Below, piece by piece: positions 6,798 through 14,755 of a stretch of 21,146 nt of DNA; within the stretch, counting starts at the first letter, position 1, and the number at the start of each line of letters is the position of its first letter. Below the pieces are notes generated by a model. The model saw nothing but the letters and a program-made list of their open reading frames with translations. It was not told where the DNA came from and made no database searches. The stretch covers positions 1-21,146 of the forward strand of contig CALEJY010000083.1 in assembly GCA_937898445.1 (NCBI GenBank), given 5' to 3'. The DNA comes from an uncultured Candidatus Melainabacteria bacterium. GTDB lineage: Bacteria > Cyanobacteriota > Vampirovibrionia > Gastranaerophilales > Gastranaerophilaceae. A program made the translations under genes and the position numbers.

Positions 6798-7393
6798 TAG
6801 ATAATTTATTTGAAAAATTATATTTTGAATGGTTATCAACTCTAGCATTTTCAAATAAAATAGAACGATCCGGATATTCTAATTTATTGTATTTATTATA
6901 CACAACTCCATTCTATTACGACCAAAATAAACAGCCTTTAGATGAAAATAGATATAAAGATGGAGTATATTTAAGAACTTTATTTATACAAAAAATGAAT
7001 ATTCCAGAAGAAACTATCATAAAGAAAAATAATATATTATTTTCAGAATATTATTCATGTAATGTATTGGAAATGATATGCGCTTTGGCTAATCGAATAA
7101 GTAATGATATTATGGCAGACTACGGAAGAGAAGAAATTACAGATTATTGGATACAATTAATGCTGTCTAATTTAGATATTATTCAATTTTCTGATTACAA
7201 TTGGCAGCCAAATGAGGTTATCGGTCGATTAGTTAACTTTATGGATAGAAATTATGAAAGAAATGGTCGTGGAAGTTTATTTATTTTACAAGATGATAGA
7301 TTTGATACTAGAAGAATGAGTATCTGGGATATTATGTCTAGATATATCACGGAAAATTATTATAATAAGGAGAATAAAAATTATGTTTATTAA
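6794..7393 (+). CDS. Conserved phage protein, unknown function
   Basis: The 199-residue soluble protein carries features I associate with a conserved Bacillota phage family near DUF6353 genes. They are an N-terminal helix with LLYLLYTTPFYY, an LDENRYKDGVYLR block, CNVLEMICALANRISNDIM, WIQLMLSNLDI, and IGRLVNFMDRNYERNGRGSLFIL near the C-terminus. The enzymatic role, if any, is unknown. Translation is coupled to the upstream gene by an ATGA overlap. Its end overlaps the start of a tiny membrane gene by 11 bases. Confidence 0.75.
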   Translation: MIDNLFEKLYFEWLSTLAFSNKIERSGYSNLLYLLYTTPFYYDQNKQPLDENRYKDGVYLRTLFIQKMNIPEETIIKKNNILFSEYYSCNVLEMICALANRISNDIMADYGREEITDYWIQLMLSNLDIIQFSDYNWQPNEVIGRLVNFMDRNYERNGRGSLFILQDDRFDTRRMSIWDIMSRYITENYYNKENKNYVY

Positions 7394-7493
7394 AAAGCAT
7401 CCGATCATCGGTACTGCAATATTAGTAACTGTGATAAATATTGCAGTCGATGGAATCTGTTTAGTATTTGGTAAAAAGAAAAAAAGGAAATAG
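7383..7493 (+). CDS. Tiny single-pass membrane protein
   Basis: This 36-residue peptide starts at ATG 7383 with AAGGAG about 9 bases upstream. It has one membrane helix (about 8-29, IIGTAILVTVINIAVDGICLVF) and a strongly basic tail (GKKKKRK). It overlaps the previous gene by 11 bases. The basic tail carries AAAAAGGAAA, which likely serves as ribosome site for the replication fusion gene 6 bases further on, so the two are translationally linked. Function is unknown. Confidence 0.65.
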   Translation: MFIKKHPIIGTAILVTVINIAVDGICLVFGKKKKRK

Positions 7494-7499
7494 TATTTT

Positions 7500-10400
7500 A
7501 TGGTGGACTTTTTAAGGATCTCTACTAGATCGACGAAAAAAGGAATAGTCGAAGTATATCCTAAGTTCATCGTTGGTAAATCTTCAGACCTAATGATTAA
7601 GGGCGGAGACTTTTATGCAGTCTGGCTAGAAGAAAGAGGCCTTTGGTCTACGGACGAGCAGGATGTCATAGATTTAGTTGATAAGGAACTAGATAATTAT
7701 GCAAAAGATTGCAAAAATAAATATGATGATCTTATAATCGTTCGATATATGTGGGATTCAGAATCTGGTGTTATAGATATGTGGCATCGTTATTGTCAAA
7801 AGCAGATGCGAGATAACTATAAGCCACTAGATACTAGATTGATATTTTCTAATCAAGAAACTACTAAAAAGGATTATGCAAGTAAACGTTTAAATTATCC
7901 TTTAGAAAGTGGAGATTATTCATCATGGAATGAGCTTGTTTCAATTTTATATTCTCCGGAAGAAAAAAGAAAAATTGAATGGGCTATTGGTGCAATTGTT
8001 ACTGGGCAATCTAAAGAAATTTCTAAATTTTTAGTTTTTTATGGAGCTCCGGGAACAGGCAAATCCACTATTATAGAGATAATTCAAAAAATGTTTGATG
8101 GATATTATTGCGTATTCAAATCTGTTGCTCTAGCAAGTGGAAAAGAATTCGCATTAGAGCCATTTAAAAATAATCCATTAGTAGCAATTGAACATGACGC
8201 CGATTTCTCGCATATAGAAGATAATACACAGTTAAATTCATTAGTTGCACATGAAAAAATGGTTGTTAATGAAAAACATAAATCATTATACACCCAAAAA
8301 TTTCAATGTTTTGTTATATCTGGAACTAATAAATATGTTAAAATTACCGATGCTAAATCTGGCATAATCAGAAGATTGATTGATGTTAGACCTACTGGGA
8401 ATAAAATTCCTTATTCAAATTATATTAAATTATTTAATACCATAATTAATTCAGAACTTGGCCACGTTGCATGGCATTGTAAAAATATTTTTGAAGAAGA
8501 TCCTCATTATTATGATGCGTATGAACCAACTTTAATGATGGGAGAATCTAATGATTTTTATAACTTTGTTTTAGATGCTTATACGGTATTTAAGAATGAG
8601 GATGGAACAACACTTAAAGCAGCGTGGGAACTTTACAAAAGATATTGCGAAGATGCCAAAGTGCCGTATCCATATTCCATGCGAGTGTTTAAATCTGAAT
8701 TAAAAAATTACTTCAATTCATTCGAAGAACGAGTCAGAGTTGGTGAAGATTGGGTTAGATCATGTTATTCTGGATTCAAATCGGAGATGTTTGTAAAAGG
8801 AGTAACCGATGCAGATACAATTAAAGCTAAAAAAGAAAACAAAAAAGAAGACGAGAATATAAAATTAATAGATTTTGATATTCGTCCATCTAATTTTGAT
8901 ATTTCCTGCAAAGACTGTCCTGCACAATATTCAAATGATGAAGGAACACCATTAAAGAAATGGAATAATGTAAAAACTACATTGAATGATATCGATACTA
9001 GTAAATTGCATTATGTTAAAATCCCAGAAAATCATATAGTAATTGATTTTGATTTAAAAGATGAAACCGGGAATAAAAGCTTTGATAAAAATCTAGAAGA
9101 AGCAAGCAAATGGCCGAAAACTTATGCTGAATTAAGCAAATCAGGTGCTGGAATTCATTTACATTATATTTATGACGGAGACGTCTCTAAATTAAATAGA
9201 CTATATTCTGAGGATATTGAAATTAAAGTATTTACTGGAAATAGTAGTTTACGACGTAAGCTTACCAAATGCAATGCTGAAACTATAAATCATTTAGGAG
9301 ATGTATTGCCAAAAAGAAAGGAGAAAGCGATGTTAAATTTTGATGCAGTTCAGAATGAAAAAGCGCTGCGTACGATTATTACAAAAAATCTAAATAAAGA
9401 GTACCATAGCGCTACAAAACCATCTGTTGACTTTATATTTAAAGCATTAGAAGATGCATATAATAATGGCGTTAATTATGATGTGAGTGATATGTATAAT
9501 ACTATTATGTCATTTGCGGCTGGTTCTACACATAATGCACAATATTGCATTCGTCTAGTTAATAAAATGCATTTTAGATCCGACGAACCATCTTCAGTAA
9601 TTGCTTCAGATGAGTTACCAATTATATTTTTGGATGTCGAGGTATTCCCAAATTTATTTTTAGTAAACTGGAAAAAGAGAGGAAATGAAAACAAAGTTGT
9701 TAGAATGATAAATCCAAATTCTAAAGAAATAGAAAATATTCTAAAGTATAGAATTATTGGATTTAATAATAGGAGATACGACAATCATATTTTATATGCA
9801 AGATTTATAGGGTATGATAATCAACAACTTTTCGAACTTTCCCAAAATATAGTTAATTCTAAATCTAAAATTAATGGCGGAATGTTTCAAGAAGCATATA
9901 ATTTAAGTTATACTGATATTTATGATTATTCTTCAAAGAAGCAATCTCTTAAGAAATGGGAAATTGAACTTGGACTTCACCATCAAGAATTAGGATTACC
10001 GTGGGATAAGCCAGTTCCAGAATCGGAGTGGTCAAAAGTTGCTGCATATTGTGATAATGATGTTATATCTACAGAAGCAGTATTTGAAGCAACACAACCT
10101 GATTTTGAAGCTAGAGAAATCCTAGTAGCATTAGCAAATGAATTATGTCCAAGTATACATTCGACCGTAAACGATACTACAAATCAACTTACTGGAAGAA
10201 TTATATTTAGAGGAGATAAGAAACCTCAAGAGCAATTCATATATACTAATCTTGCTACTGGCGAAAGAAGTGATGGTACCAAAGATATTCATTGCTTTAA
10301 TGGCTATGAATATAAAAATGGTATCAGTACTTATTTAGGAGAAGAGGTAGGTGAAGGTGGATTTGTTTGGGCAGCTCCAGGCATGTATCCTAACATAATA

Positions 10401-11387
10401 ACATTTGACGTCGCTTCTATGCATCCTCACTCAGCGATTGCTCTGGATTTATTCGGCCCAGTTTATACTAAGAATTTCAAAGACTTGGTAGACATTCGTA
10501 TATTTGTTAAACATCATGATTGGGACAAGGTATTCAGTATGATGAATGGCATTCTTAGAAAATTTATTAATGAAAATGCTGATGAAGCTGCTATAAAACG
10601 ATTAGCTTATGCATTAAAAATAGCAATCAATTCTGTTTATGGTTTGACTTCGGCACATTTCACAAATTTATTTAAGGATCCAAGAAATATTGATAATATT
10701 GTAGCTAAACGTGGCGCGTTATTTATGTGTCAATTAAGACACGAAATTGAAGATATGGGTGGAACTGTAGTTCATATTAAAACAGATTCCATCAAAGTAT
10801 CTAACCCAACAGAAGAAATCAAGAATTATATTTTAAACAAGGGTAAAGAATTCGGATACACATTTGAAATCGAATCTATTTATCAGAAATTCTGTTTGGT
10901 AAATAATGCCGTATATGTAGCAAAATGTTCTATGGATAAAGAAAATGGGGATAAAGCTGGGCATTGGACTGCAACTGGTACTCAATTTCAAATTCCTTAC
11001 GTATTCAAGAAATGTTTTACACACGAGAAGATAGAATTTAAAGATTTTTGCGAAACAAAAGAAGTCAAAACTTCTATATATTTAGACATGAATGAAAATC
11101 TTCCTGAAGGAGAACATTCTTTGAAATTCATAGGAAAAGTCGGTTTATTTACGCCGATCAAAAAAGGTTTTGGTGGTGGTGAATTAATCAAAGAATCTAA
11201 AAAGAAAGATGCTTCTATTGGTTACGACGCTGTTACTGGAACAAAAGATTATCGTTGGCTAGAGTCAGAAGAAGTTGTCAAACAACATAAAGAAAACGAT
11301 GTTGATATTTCTTATTATGATAATTTAGTCAATACTGCAATAAAAACTATTTCCACTTATGGGGACTATGAGTGGTTTGTTAGTTAA
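7500..11387 (+). CDS. Replication fusion: SF3 helicase, AEP-like primase-polymerase, family-B DNA polymerase
   Basis: The 1295-residue protein has three parts. Residues about 1-400 are a D5-like SF3 helicase with Walker A GAPGTGKST (182-190), acidic Walker B AIEHDAD (229-235), sensor Asn N277 (SGTNKY) and arginines R291/R292. Residues about 470-600 look like an archaeo-eukaryotic primase-polymerase: IDFD (D516, D518), the His motif SGAGIHLHY (H553) and EIKVFTG (E574). Residues about 700-1295 are a family-B polymerase. It has a DEDDy exonuclease (D712, E714, D761, Y850, D854), motif A TFDVASMHPHS (D970), motif B KIAINSVYG (K1040, N1044, Y1047) and motif C IKTDS (D1096). It would unwind, prime, copy and proofread. 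An internal ribosome site could also release the polymerase part alone. The primase call is the least certain. Confidence 0.85.
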   Translation: MVDFLRISTRSTKKGIVEVYPKFIVGKSSDLMIKGGDFYAVWLEERGLWSTDEQDVIDLVDKELDNYAKDCKNKYDDLIIVRYMWDSESGVIDMWHRYCQKQMRDNYKPLDTRLIFSNQETTKKDYASKRLNYPLESGDYSSWNELVSILYSPEEKRKIEWAIGAIVTGQSKEISKFLVFYGAPGTGKSTIIEIIQKMFDGYYCVFKSVALASGKEFALEPFKNNPLVAIEHDADFSHIEDNTQLNSLVAHEKMVVNEKHKSLYTQKFQCFVISGTNKYVKITDAKSGIIRRLIDVRPTGNKIPYSNYIKLFNTIINSELGHVAWHCKNIFEEDPHYYDAYEPTLMMGESNDFYNFVLDAYTVFKNEDGTTLKAAWELYKRYCEDAKVPYPYSMRVFKSELKNYFNSFEERVRVGEDWVRSCYSGFKSEMFVKGVTDADTIKAKKENKKEDENIKLIDFDIRPSNFDISCKDCPAQYSNDEGTPLKKWNNVKTTLNDIDTSKLHYVKIPENHIVIDFDLKDETGNKSFDKNLEEASKWPKTYAELSKSGAGIHLHYIYDGDVSKLNRLYSEDIEIKVFTGNSSLRRKLTKCNAETINHLGDVLPKRKEKAMLNFDAVQNEKALRTIITKNLNKEYHSATKPSVDFIFKALEDAYNNGVNYDVSDMYNTIMSFAAGSTHNAQYCIRLVNKMHFRSDEPSSVIASDELPIIFLDVEVFPNLFLVNWKKRGNENKVVRMINPNSKEIENILKYRIIGFNNRRYDNHILYARFIGYDNQQLFELSQNIVNSKSKINGGMFQEAYNLSYTDIYDYSSKKQSLKKWEIELGLHHQELGLPWDKPVPESEWSKVAAYCDNDVISTEAVFEATQPDFEAREILVALANELCPSIHSTVNDTTNQLTGRIIFRGDKKPQEQFIYTNLATGERSDGTKDIHCFNGYEYKNGISTYLGEEVGEGGFVWAAPGMYPNIITFDVASMHPHSAIALDLFGPVYTKNFKDLVDIRIFVKHHDWDKVFSMMNGILRKFINENADEAAIKRLAYALKIAINSVYGLTSAHFTNLFKDPRNIDNIVAKRGALFMCQLRHEIEDMGGTVVHIKTDSIKVSNPTEEIKNYILNKGKEFGYTFEIESIYQKFCLVNNAVYVAKCSMDKENGDKAGHWTATGTQFQIPYVFKKCFTHEKIEFKDFCETKEVKTSIYLDMNENLPEGEHSLKFIGKVGLFTPIKKGFGGGELIKESKKKDASIGYDAVTGTKDYRWLESEEVVKQHKENDVDISYYDNLVNTAIKTISTYGDYEWFVS
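9317..9332 (+). promoter_or_regulatory. Internal ribosome-binding site and start inside the replication fusion
   Basis: AAAGGAG (9317-9323) lies 6 bases before an in-frame ATG at 9330, which is residue 611 of the fusion. It is nearly the same sequence that starts the metalloprotease gene at 14038. Initiation here would give a 685-residue protein with exonuclease and polymerase domains but no helicase or primase. The position at the domain border supports use, but the Lys-Arg-Lys-Glu-Lys codons could create it by chance. Confidence 0.5.
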
Positions 11388-11426
11388 TATTTAGTCTTTA
11401 TATTTTATAGGAGAAAATTATTTATT

Positions 11427-12026
11427 ATGAGTAGATTAATCGAAAATTCTTTAGAGGAATTAAATAAAAGTGAATTTATATTTCATGACAATAGAACATT
11501 GGAAGTTCGTAATGCTGTTTTAATTTGGACTAATTTCCAAGGTAAAGTAAATCGTTTTGGTAACGCAACCAAAAACTTTAATCTTGTTATTAATGAAGAG
11601 GTGAAAGCTGCTTTAGAACAAGACCCATCAAGAGTATTTACCATTCATTCAATTGGTGGTGATGGAACCGACGATCCAATTATGTATTTTATTAATGTCA
11701 AAGTTAATATGAATTCTGCATACCCACCAGCAGTTACTTTATATACTGATTTCCGTGGACAAAAGAGCCGTACAACTTTAGATGATTCTACAATCGAGTG
11801 TTTAGATCATATTAGAATCGAATCCGCCGATTGTATCATCAATTTATATGAATCTAAAATGCATCCTGGTAAAGTTTCTGGATATTTAAGAAAACTTAAT
11901 GTTATTCAAAACAAAGAATCGGCATTTGGTGGAAAATACGATGAATGGGATGTTCCAGTGAATCAAGAATTAGTTAGTGCAAATAAAGATTTAATAGAAG
12001 AAGACCCGTTAGGCAATAATAATTAA
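11427..12026 (+). CDS. Probable single-stranded DNA-binding protein
   Basis: The 199-residue soluble protein is predicted to be mostly beta strands (LEVRNAVLIWTNFQG, NFNLVINEE, IMYFINVKVNM, VTLYTDFRG, SADCIINLYES, VSGYLRKLNVIQN). Its acidic C-terminus (LIEEDPLGNNN) resembles the tails of phage OB-fold ssDNA-binding proteins. Position supports this, directly between the replication fusion and the SNF2-type helicase. It would coat exposed single strands and recruit partners through the tail. The ribosome site GGAG is 13 bases before ATG, which is long. No alignment was possible, so the OB-fold assignment is inference from pattern and context. Confidence 0.65.
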   Translation: MSRLIENSLEELNKSEFIFHDNRTLEVRNAVLIWTNFQGKVNRFGNATKNFNLVINEEVKAALEQDPSRVFTIHSIGGDGTDDPIMYFINVKVNMNSAYPPAVTLYTDFRGQKSRTTLDDSTIECLDHIRIESADCIINLYESKMHPGKVSGYLRKLNVIQNKESAFGGKYDEWDVPVNQELVSANKDLIEEDPLGNNN

Positions 12027-12029
12027 ATA

Positions 12030-13382
12030 GTGAAAAGTTTAATGGCTATTGTAAAACTTAGAGATAATCAGGTGGATGCTGTTAAACGAATGCATACAGG
12101 TTGTATATTATGGGGAGGTGTTGGATCAGGAAAATCTATCACCTCCTTGGCCTATTATTATACTCAATATGGTGGGCAATTAAATACAACAAACTATGTT
12201 AGAATGATTAACCCTCCTGATTTATATATTATAACAACTGCCCATAAACGAGATTTATTAGAATGGGAAGGTGAATTGGCTAAGTTCTATTTATCAACCA
12301 ATATAAAAACTAATTTATATTCTAATAAAATAGTAGTTGACAGTTGGAATAACATTAAAAAATATGTAGATATTAAAAATGCTTTCTTTATATTCGATGA
12401 GCAACGCTTGGTTGGATATGGAACATGGGTTAAAACATTTTTTAAAATAGCTGCATCTAATAAATGGATATTATTGTCAGCCACCCCAGGTGATAGTTGG
12501 TCAGATTATATGCCAGTATTTATTGCTAATGGATTTTTTAGGAATAAAACTGATTTTGAAAGAAAACATGTAGTGTTCAATCCATTCACAAAATATAAAT
12601 CAGTTCTTAGATATACGAACGAAGGTTCTCTTATAAAAATGCGAAATCGAGTTCTTGTAAAAATGAATGAATTAGGTAGAAATACTATTCGACATTATGA
12701 AACATTATTAGTTACTTATGATAAAAATAAATATGATGTTGTAACAAATGATCGTTGGAACATTTATGAAAAGAAGCCTATTGAGAATGTTTCTGAATAT
12801 TGCTATATATTACATAAAGTTGTTAATTCAGATATAAGTAGATGTACGGCAATAGTAAATATTATGGAAGTTCATCCAAAAGTAATTATATTTTATAATT
12901 ATGATTATGAACTTGAAATTCTCAGAAATTTGTTTAAAAACTTTAGTAATGTACATGAATGGAATGGGCATAAACATGAAGAACTTCCAACTGGTGAATC
13001 ATGGGTATTTCTAGTACAATATACATCTGGATGCGAAGGGTGGAATTGCGTTACAACGGATACAATTATATTCTATTCGCAAAACTATTCTTACAAAGTT
13101 ATGGAGCAGGCTGCCGGACGTATAGATCGATTAAATACTCCATATAAAGATTTATATTATTTTTATTTAAAATCTTCTGCTAAAATTGATCGAGCCATAT
13201 CAGTGGCTTTATCAAAGAAGAAAAAATTTAATGAAAGAGGTTTTTCAGGAGTATTTAAAACAGATAAGCCACAACAACTTAAATTATTTTATTTATCAAA
13301 TGATAAAAAAAGAAAATTTAATCCTAAAAAGGATTGTATAGAATATTCATCTTATTCCAATCCAATAGAATTTTCGCAATAA
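12030..13382 (+). CDS. SNF2-like SF2 DNA helicase/ATPase
   Basis: The protein is 450 residues from GTG 12030, or 446 from ATG 12042; neither has a strong ribosome site. It has the SF2 motifs in order: Walker A GGVGSGKS (29-36), motif II DEQR (123-126), motif III SAT (150-152) and motif VI QAAGRIDR (360-367). The compact two-lobe layout, with motif I near the N-terminus and an SNF2-type motif VI, matches phage SNF2 helicases that act in recombination-dependent replication or fork remodelling. It follows the ssDNA-binding gene by 3 bases. Its stop codon lies within promoter element 5. It is likely the last gene of the replication operon. Confidence 0.85.
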   Translation: MKSLMAIVKLRDNQVDAVKRMHTGCILWGGVGSGKSITSLAYYYTQYGGQLNTTNYVRMINPPDLYIITTAHKRDLLEWEGELAKFYLSTNIKTNLYSNKIVVDSWNNIKKYVDIKNAFFIFDEQRLVGYGTWVKTFFKIAASNKWILLSATPGDSWSDYMPVFIANGFFRNKTDFERKHVVFNPFTKYKSVLRYTNEGSLIKMRNRVLVKMNELGRNTIRHYETLLVTYDKNKYDVVTNDRWNIYEKKPIENVSEYCYILHKVVNSDISRCTAIVNIMEVHPKVIIFYNYDYELEILRNLFKNFSNVHEWNGHKHEELPTGESWVFLVQYTSGCEGWNCVTTDTIIFYSQNYSYKVMEQAAGRIDRLNTPYKDLYYFYLKSSAKIDRAISVALSKKKKFNERGFSGVFKTDKPQQLKLFYLSNDKKRKFNPKKDCIEYSSYSNPIEFSQ

Positions 13383-13399
13383 ATACATATTCTATAATG
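13375..13399 (+). promoter_or_regulatory. 25-bp phage promoter-like element, copy 5
   Basis: It runs from CGCAATAAATA through CATATTC to TATAATG, 25 bases. The TAA stop of the helicase is embedded in its CGCAATAA start, so the element overlaps coding sequence. It drives the second cassette that carries the 84-bp repeat. Confidence 0.7.
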
Positions 13400-13421
13400 A
13401 AGGAAAAATGGAGATTTATTT

Positions 13422-13559
13422 ATGAAAATGTTTTTTAAAATCCTTGGAGTTTCCGCTGGTATATCAGTAGCTACTAGTTTACTAACTGAAGCTATTTGTA
13501 AAAATGGAGGTAAACTCAAAAAGGCTTTTTTTAACGACAAAGAAAAGAAATCTAAGTAA
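13422..13559 (+). CDS. Small membrane protein (45 residues)
   Basis: The gene starts at ATG 13422 with TGGAG 8 bases upstream. It encodes a hydrophobic N-terminal helix (about 3-25, MFFKILGVSAGISVATSLLTEAI in part) and a basic tail ending KEKKSK. It is the first gene behind promoter element 5. Its last codons lie in the 84-bp repeat shared with the gene ending at 239. The Ser-Lys ending also recurs at 4300 and 14755 in other promoter-proximal small genes. Function is unknown. Confidence 0.65.
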   Translation: MKMFFKILGVSAGISVATSLLTEAICKNGGKLKKAFFNDKEKKSK

Positions 13560-13633
13560 TTTCTTAAACTAAGGAATCAAACACGGTTCCTTAGGTTTTA
13601 TGTTTTAAAAAAGGAGAAAAATAAAATGATTAA
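13550..13633 (+). repeat. 84-bp perfect direct repeat, copy 2
   Basis: It is identical to 230-313, including the hairpin, Shine-Dalgarno and next start codon. Both copies sit in the same context: promoter element, short gene, repeat, next gene. This makes it a modular cassette. Confidence 0.9.
13566..13598 (+). terminator. Intergenic hairpin with AAACAC loop, second copy
   Basis: The arms AAACTAAGGAATC and GGTTCCTTAGGTTT pair around AAACAC, identical to the hairpin at 246-278. It separates the 45-residue membrane protein from the next small gene and has only a weak T-tract. Confidence 0.6.
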
Positions 13634-13838
13634 TTTTAATGTTAAAATGACTGAACAAGAGGCATCGACATTTATCGATTTCGTTACAAAAAATACCAGT
13701 TTAACGAATAAAATAACCAATAGTATATATTTTTCTGGTATGCGCAAAGGAATCTTTATTGGCATCGCAGCTGTTGCAACTGGTTTCTATGCTTATGTTA
13801 CTTGCTGCGCAGTAAAAAATATACGTAATAAAAAATAA
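13626..13838 (+). CDS. Small single-pass membrane protein
   Basis: The 70-residue protein starts after the repeat-encoded AAAAAAGGAG site. A polar N-terminal part (about 1-35) contains a TEQEASTFIDFVTK helix. A membrane segment follows at about 42-62 (GIFIGIAAVATGFYAYVTCC) with a basic tail. It is the second gene behind promoter element 5 and is followed by a non-coding gap of about 200 bases. Family and function not recognised. Confidence 0.7.
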   Translation: MINFNVKMTEQEASTFIDFVTKNTSLTNKITNSIYFSGMRKGIFIGIAAVATGFYAYVTCCAVKNIRNKK

Positions 13839-14037
13839 TAAACTCGGAAGGAAAACCGGCCAAACCCGTTTAGAATTATATCTTTAGAACAAAATGGCTA
13901 ATTTTATTTTGTTATCATAATTACCTCATTACCTCCTTTCTTATTTAATAATTCTAAATCCGTGCAATACATTTATTCTAAAGCGGTCTGACGTAGCCGT
14001 ATAAATACGTCTTTTATATTTTAAAAGGAGAAAGCGA
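13839..14037. other. 199-base non-coding gap with two hairpins and a minus-strand Shine-Dalgarno
   Basis: AACAAAAT (13888-13895) pairs perfectly with ATTTTGTT (13906-13913). GACGTA (13990-13995) pairs with TACGTC (14006-14011), followed by TTTTATATTTT, a weak terminator. On the minus strand AAAGGAGGT (complement of 13931-13939) precedes two ATG codons, at 13929 and 13918, but their frames are only 2 and 4 codons long. A degraded copy of the promoter element may lie near 13962-13986 (GTGCAATACATTTATTCTAAAG). No gene is supported. Confidence 0.5.
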
Positions 14038-14538
14038 ATGAAAAAAACTAAAATTGGAAGTATTATGGAAAGTATTGTTACTAAAGGAGGATTCTTTATA
14101 GCAAAACATCCGATTCTATTTTACGTTCTAAATTTTACTTGGGGATTGCCGTTAACATTATTAGGATTACTATTAACTGTGGTTCTATTGCCATGGAAAT
14201 TGGAATTTCATAAGTATAATTATATTTATGCCGTTCAACTAGTATTATTTTCCAAAAAACATTACTGGGGATTTGAGATGGGAACTTGTTTCTTTACTTC
14301 GCTTGGCGGATGGTCATTTGATACAATAAAAGATCATGAATTTGGTCACACTTGCCAAAATGCTCTTTTGGGTCCTTTTCAAATCATATTAATATGGCTT
14401 CCGAGTATACTTAGATTTTGGTATAGAGAATTGATGGAAAAACATAATAAACCTTTGGAAACTAAATATGATGATATTTGGTTTGAATCATCTGCTTCTA
14501 AAATTGGAACTAAGTATAGACTATATAAAAATCCTTAA
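14038..14538 (+). CDS. Membrane-bound HEXXH zinc metalloprotease-like protein
   Basis: The 166-residue protein has one or two membrane segments at about 22-52 (ILFYVLNFTWGLPLTLLGLLLTVVLL). A zincin motif HEFGH follows (H100, E101, H104) within KDHEFGHTCQNALLG. E150 in IWFESSASKIG is a plausible third zinc ligand of the ExxA type. The hydrophobic stretch 112-127 after the motif resembles bacterial membrane-associated metalloproteases with the pattern HE[YF]GHxxQ...LG. The gene starts 7 bases after AAAGGAG. No substrate is evident. It might process a phage protein or act on the host envelope. Catalysis is inferred from motif residues only. Confidence 0.65.
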   Translation: MKKTKIGSIMESIVTKGGFFIAKHPILFYVLNFTWGLPLTLLGLLLTVVLLPWKLEFHKYNYIYAVQLVLFSKKHYWGFEMGTCFFTSLGGWSFDTIKDHEFGHTCQNALLGPFQIILIWLPSILRFWYRELMEKHNKPLETKYDDIWFESSASKIGTKYRLYKNP

Positions 14539-14553
14539 CTAAATATGTTAATT

Positions 14554-14578
14554 CGCAATTTAAACATATTCTATAATG
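14554..14578 (+). promoter_or_regulatory. 25-bp phage promoter-like element, copy 6
   Basis: It is identical to copy 1 over all 25 bases (CGCAATTTAAA, CATATTC, TATAATG). GAGGAGG starts on the last G of the element, again placing the ribosome site where host-type initiation would lose it. Confidence 0.72.
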
Positions 14579-14593
14579 AGGAGGATTTCTAAA

Positions 14594-14755
14594 ATGAAAT
14601 TTAATAAAGATTTACTATGTAATTGTTTGACAATTGTAGGAGGTATTTGTGTTTCTGGCGCTCTATGGATGTTGCAAAAGAACACTTACGATCTACATAA
14701 AAGACTTAAACGCATAGAAGATAAAAATTTAGAGATTGAAAAGAAATCTAAGTAA
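14594..14755 (+). CDS. Small membrane protein (53 residues)
   Basis: It starts at ATG 14594, about 9 bases after GAGGAGG. A hydrophobic segment covers about residues 8-27 (LCNCLTIVGGICVSGALWML) with three Cys. A charged helical tail follows, ending EIEKKSK, the same KKSK ending and codons as the gene ending at 13559. It is promoter-proximal, as are the other members of this small-protein group. Function is unknown. Confidence 0.7.
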   Translation: MKFNKDLLCNCLTIVGGICVSGALWMLQKNTYDLHKRLKRIEDKNLEIEKKSK

